Positions 15,900 to 16,964 of a stretch of DNA of 16,964 nt are shown in pieces. The translations under genes were made by a program, and so were the position numbers. Origin of the DNA: Chloroflexota bacterium (lineage in GTDB: Bacteria > Chloroflexota > Dehalococcoidia > SAR202 > UBA11138); assembly GCA_022561955.1 (NCBI GenBank), contig JADFQF010000003.1, positions 1 to 16,964 on the forward strand, given 5' to 3'. The notes under the pieces were generated by a model, which saw only the letters and a list, made by a program, of their open reading frames with translations, was not told the origin of the DNA and did not search any database. Numbering within the stretch: position 1 is the first letter of the stretch; each line of letters opens with the position of its first letter.

Positions 15900-16793
15900 G
15901 TGAACATGGCTTTTGAGGAACGACGGGGCTACGTCCTCTGCGAGGACGTCTTCAAAATCTACAAGATAGCCGAGCTCGAGGTAGTGGCGTTGAGGGGGGT
16001 GGACCTTAACGTAAGCCAGGGCGAGGTTGTCGCCATCGTGGGCGCGAGCGGCAGCGGCAAGAGCACGTTGCTGAATATCCTGGCGGGGTACGACGCGCCC
16101 TCCGCCGGCAAGGTCTCGGTCGGAGGCAAGGACCTGCTGAACATGACCGCGAAGCAGGTCGAGGAGTATCGGCGCGACGATGTCGGGTTCATCTGGCAAC
16201 AGACGAGCAGAAACATGTTCCCCTATCTAACGGCCGTCGAAAACGTGGCCCTGCCGATGATGCTCACTAACAGACCACCGCGGGAGAGACGCCTCATGGC
16301 GGAGGAGCTCCTCGAGCTGGTGGGCCTTGGACATCGAAGAGACCACACCCCCGAGAAGCTCTCGGGCGGCGAGCAGCAGCGCGTAGCCATCGCGATCGCC
16401 CTGGCCAACAAGCCGCCCCTGCTTCTGGCCGACGAGCCAACGGGGGAGCTGGACGACGCCACCGCCGCCGAAATCCTGGACCTTTTCGGCACGGTCAACC
16501 AGGAGATGAACACCACCATCCTCATCGTTACTCACGACCCGGACATAGCGTACAAGGTCGGAAGAGTGGTCATGATTCGCGACGGCAAGATGTCCACCGA
16601 AATTCGCCGCAAGGTCACTTACCGGCGTCTTTCCGGGGAAGCCGAAACCGACCAGCTGCTGGAAGAGTTCATACTCGTCGACGGCAGCGGCCGTGTCCAG
16701 ATTCCCAGAGAGGTGCTGGAAGAGCTCAACATAGGGGACCGGGCGAGGCTGACGATCGAGGACGGCAAGGTCACGATAGTCCCCGACGAATAG
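15900..16793 (+). CDS. ABC transporter ATPase with C-terminal AbrB/SpoVT-like domain
   Basis: A 297-residue cytoplasmic ATPase of the LolD/MacB/FtsE class. Every nucleotide-binding motif is intact: Walker [10 protein letters not shown] (48-56), Q-loop FIWQQ (97-101), signature LSGGEQQR (154-161), Walker [10 protein letters not shown] (174-182) and the switch His in LIVTHD (H212). Residues 231-256 form a linker. Residues about 257-297 ([20 protein letters not shown], then [17 protein letters not shown]) have the pattern of the AbrB/SpoVT/MazE swapped-hairpin domain, which normally dimerises and binds DNA. It starts 2 bases after the permease 2 stop and should power the two permeases. The tail could be a dimerisation clamp or an autoregulatory DNA-binding module; both are inference. 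Confidence 0.93.
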   Translation: MNMAFEERRGYVLCEDVFKIYKIAELEVVALRGVDLNVSQGEVVAIVGASGSGKSTLLNILAGYDAPSAGKVSVGGKDLLNMTAKQVEEYRRDDVGFIWQQTSRNMFPYLTAVENVALPMMLTNRPPRERRLMAEELLELVGLGHRRDHTPEKLSGGEQQRVAIAIALANKPPLLLADEPTGELDDATAAEILDLFGTVNQEMNTTILIVTHDPDIAYKVGRVVMIRDGKMSTEIRRKVTYRRLSGEAETDQLLEEFILVDGSGRVQIPREVLEELNIGDRARLTIEDGKVTIVPDE

Positions 16794-16869
16794 GACGTCA
16801 ACGCGTTTTCAAATACGCCGTGAGTGCGCATCCGACCCTAACAGCAAATGCAGAAGGGGCTGAGAAAAC

Positions 16870-16964
16870 TTGAGCAGAGTTAAGAGGCTGATAACCGCCG
16901 TCGACATCTGGAAGACGATCAAGATCGGTTCCGAGGAGATGAACGCCCTTCGAGGAGTCAACCT
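16870..16964 (+). CDS. Second ABC transporter ATPase, N-terminus only (cut by window end)
   Basis: An open frame of 31 codons from TTG 16870 to the edge reads MSRVKRLITAVDIWKTIKIG and then EEMNALRGVNL. This corresponds to the start of the preceding ATPase ([22 protein letters not shown]) just before its Walker A loop. AAGGGG at 16854-16859 lies 10 bases upstream, and a TGA in the same frame at 16861-16863 means no earlier start exists. It lies 76 bases after the first ATPase, in an interval with no clear terminator. So the cassette probably has two ATPases for two permeases. The catalytic motifs lie outside the window. Confidence 0.75.
   Translation, partial: MSRVKRLITAVDIWKTIKIGSEEMNALRGVN

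Overview
The window is GC-rich, densely packed, non-eukaryotic DNA. The gene mix suggests a member of the Chloroflexota, perhaps the Dehalococcoidia/SAR202 side. It includes tandem MoeA genes (one fused to a periplasmic-binding-protein-like domain), family III CoA-transferases, a DUF123 protein, and very large two-module FtsX-type permeases with an ATPase carrying an AbrB-like tail. That assignment is inference from gene content. There is no rRNA or other marker gene to fix it, and I see no tRNA, CRISPR array, transposase or prophage gene.

Layout. (1) 1-3175, plus strand: two adjacent molybdopterin molybdenumtransferases. The first is cut by the left edge. The second carries a C-terminal substrate-binding-like domain. 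(2) 3212-4318, minus strand: an intact Gfo/Idh/MocA oxidoreductase, convergent with the MoeA pair. (3) 4319-4644: a non-coding stretch with a nested palindromic, REP-like repeat. (4) 4645-5848, minus strand: the remains of an acyl-CoA metabolism operon. One CoA-transferase has lost its middle third. A second survives only as its N-terminus and runs into the C-terminal end of an enoyl-CoA hydratase, which is then frameshifted. (5) 6045-8229, plus strand, from a good sigma70-like promoter: a trans-sulfuration PLP enzyme broken by a frameshift, a GNAT acetyltransferase and a DUF123/GIY-YIG-like protein, nearly without gaps. (6) 8230-8482: a leader with an extended -10 promoter, a two-tier stem-loop and a weak terminator-like hairpin. 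(7) 8483-16964, plus strand: an ABC transporter cassette with two homologous giant FtsX-like permeases (about 1219 and 1248 residues), an ATPase fused to an AbrB/SpoVT-like domain, and the start of a second ATPase cut by the right edge.

How the parts work together. The MoeA pair would insert Mo (or W) into molybdopterin, and the fused binding domain may add oxyanion recognition or regulation. The CoA-transferase/hydratase locus looks like a decaying pathway rather than a working one. The transporter cassette is the most interesting region. Its permeases have the type VII ABC layout (MacB/LolCDE/FtsEX-like), with large extracytoplasmic domains that include a predicted beta-sandwich insert. This suggests mechanotransmission or handling of an envelope substrate rather than simple uptake. 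No substrate can be read from the sequence.
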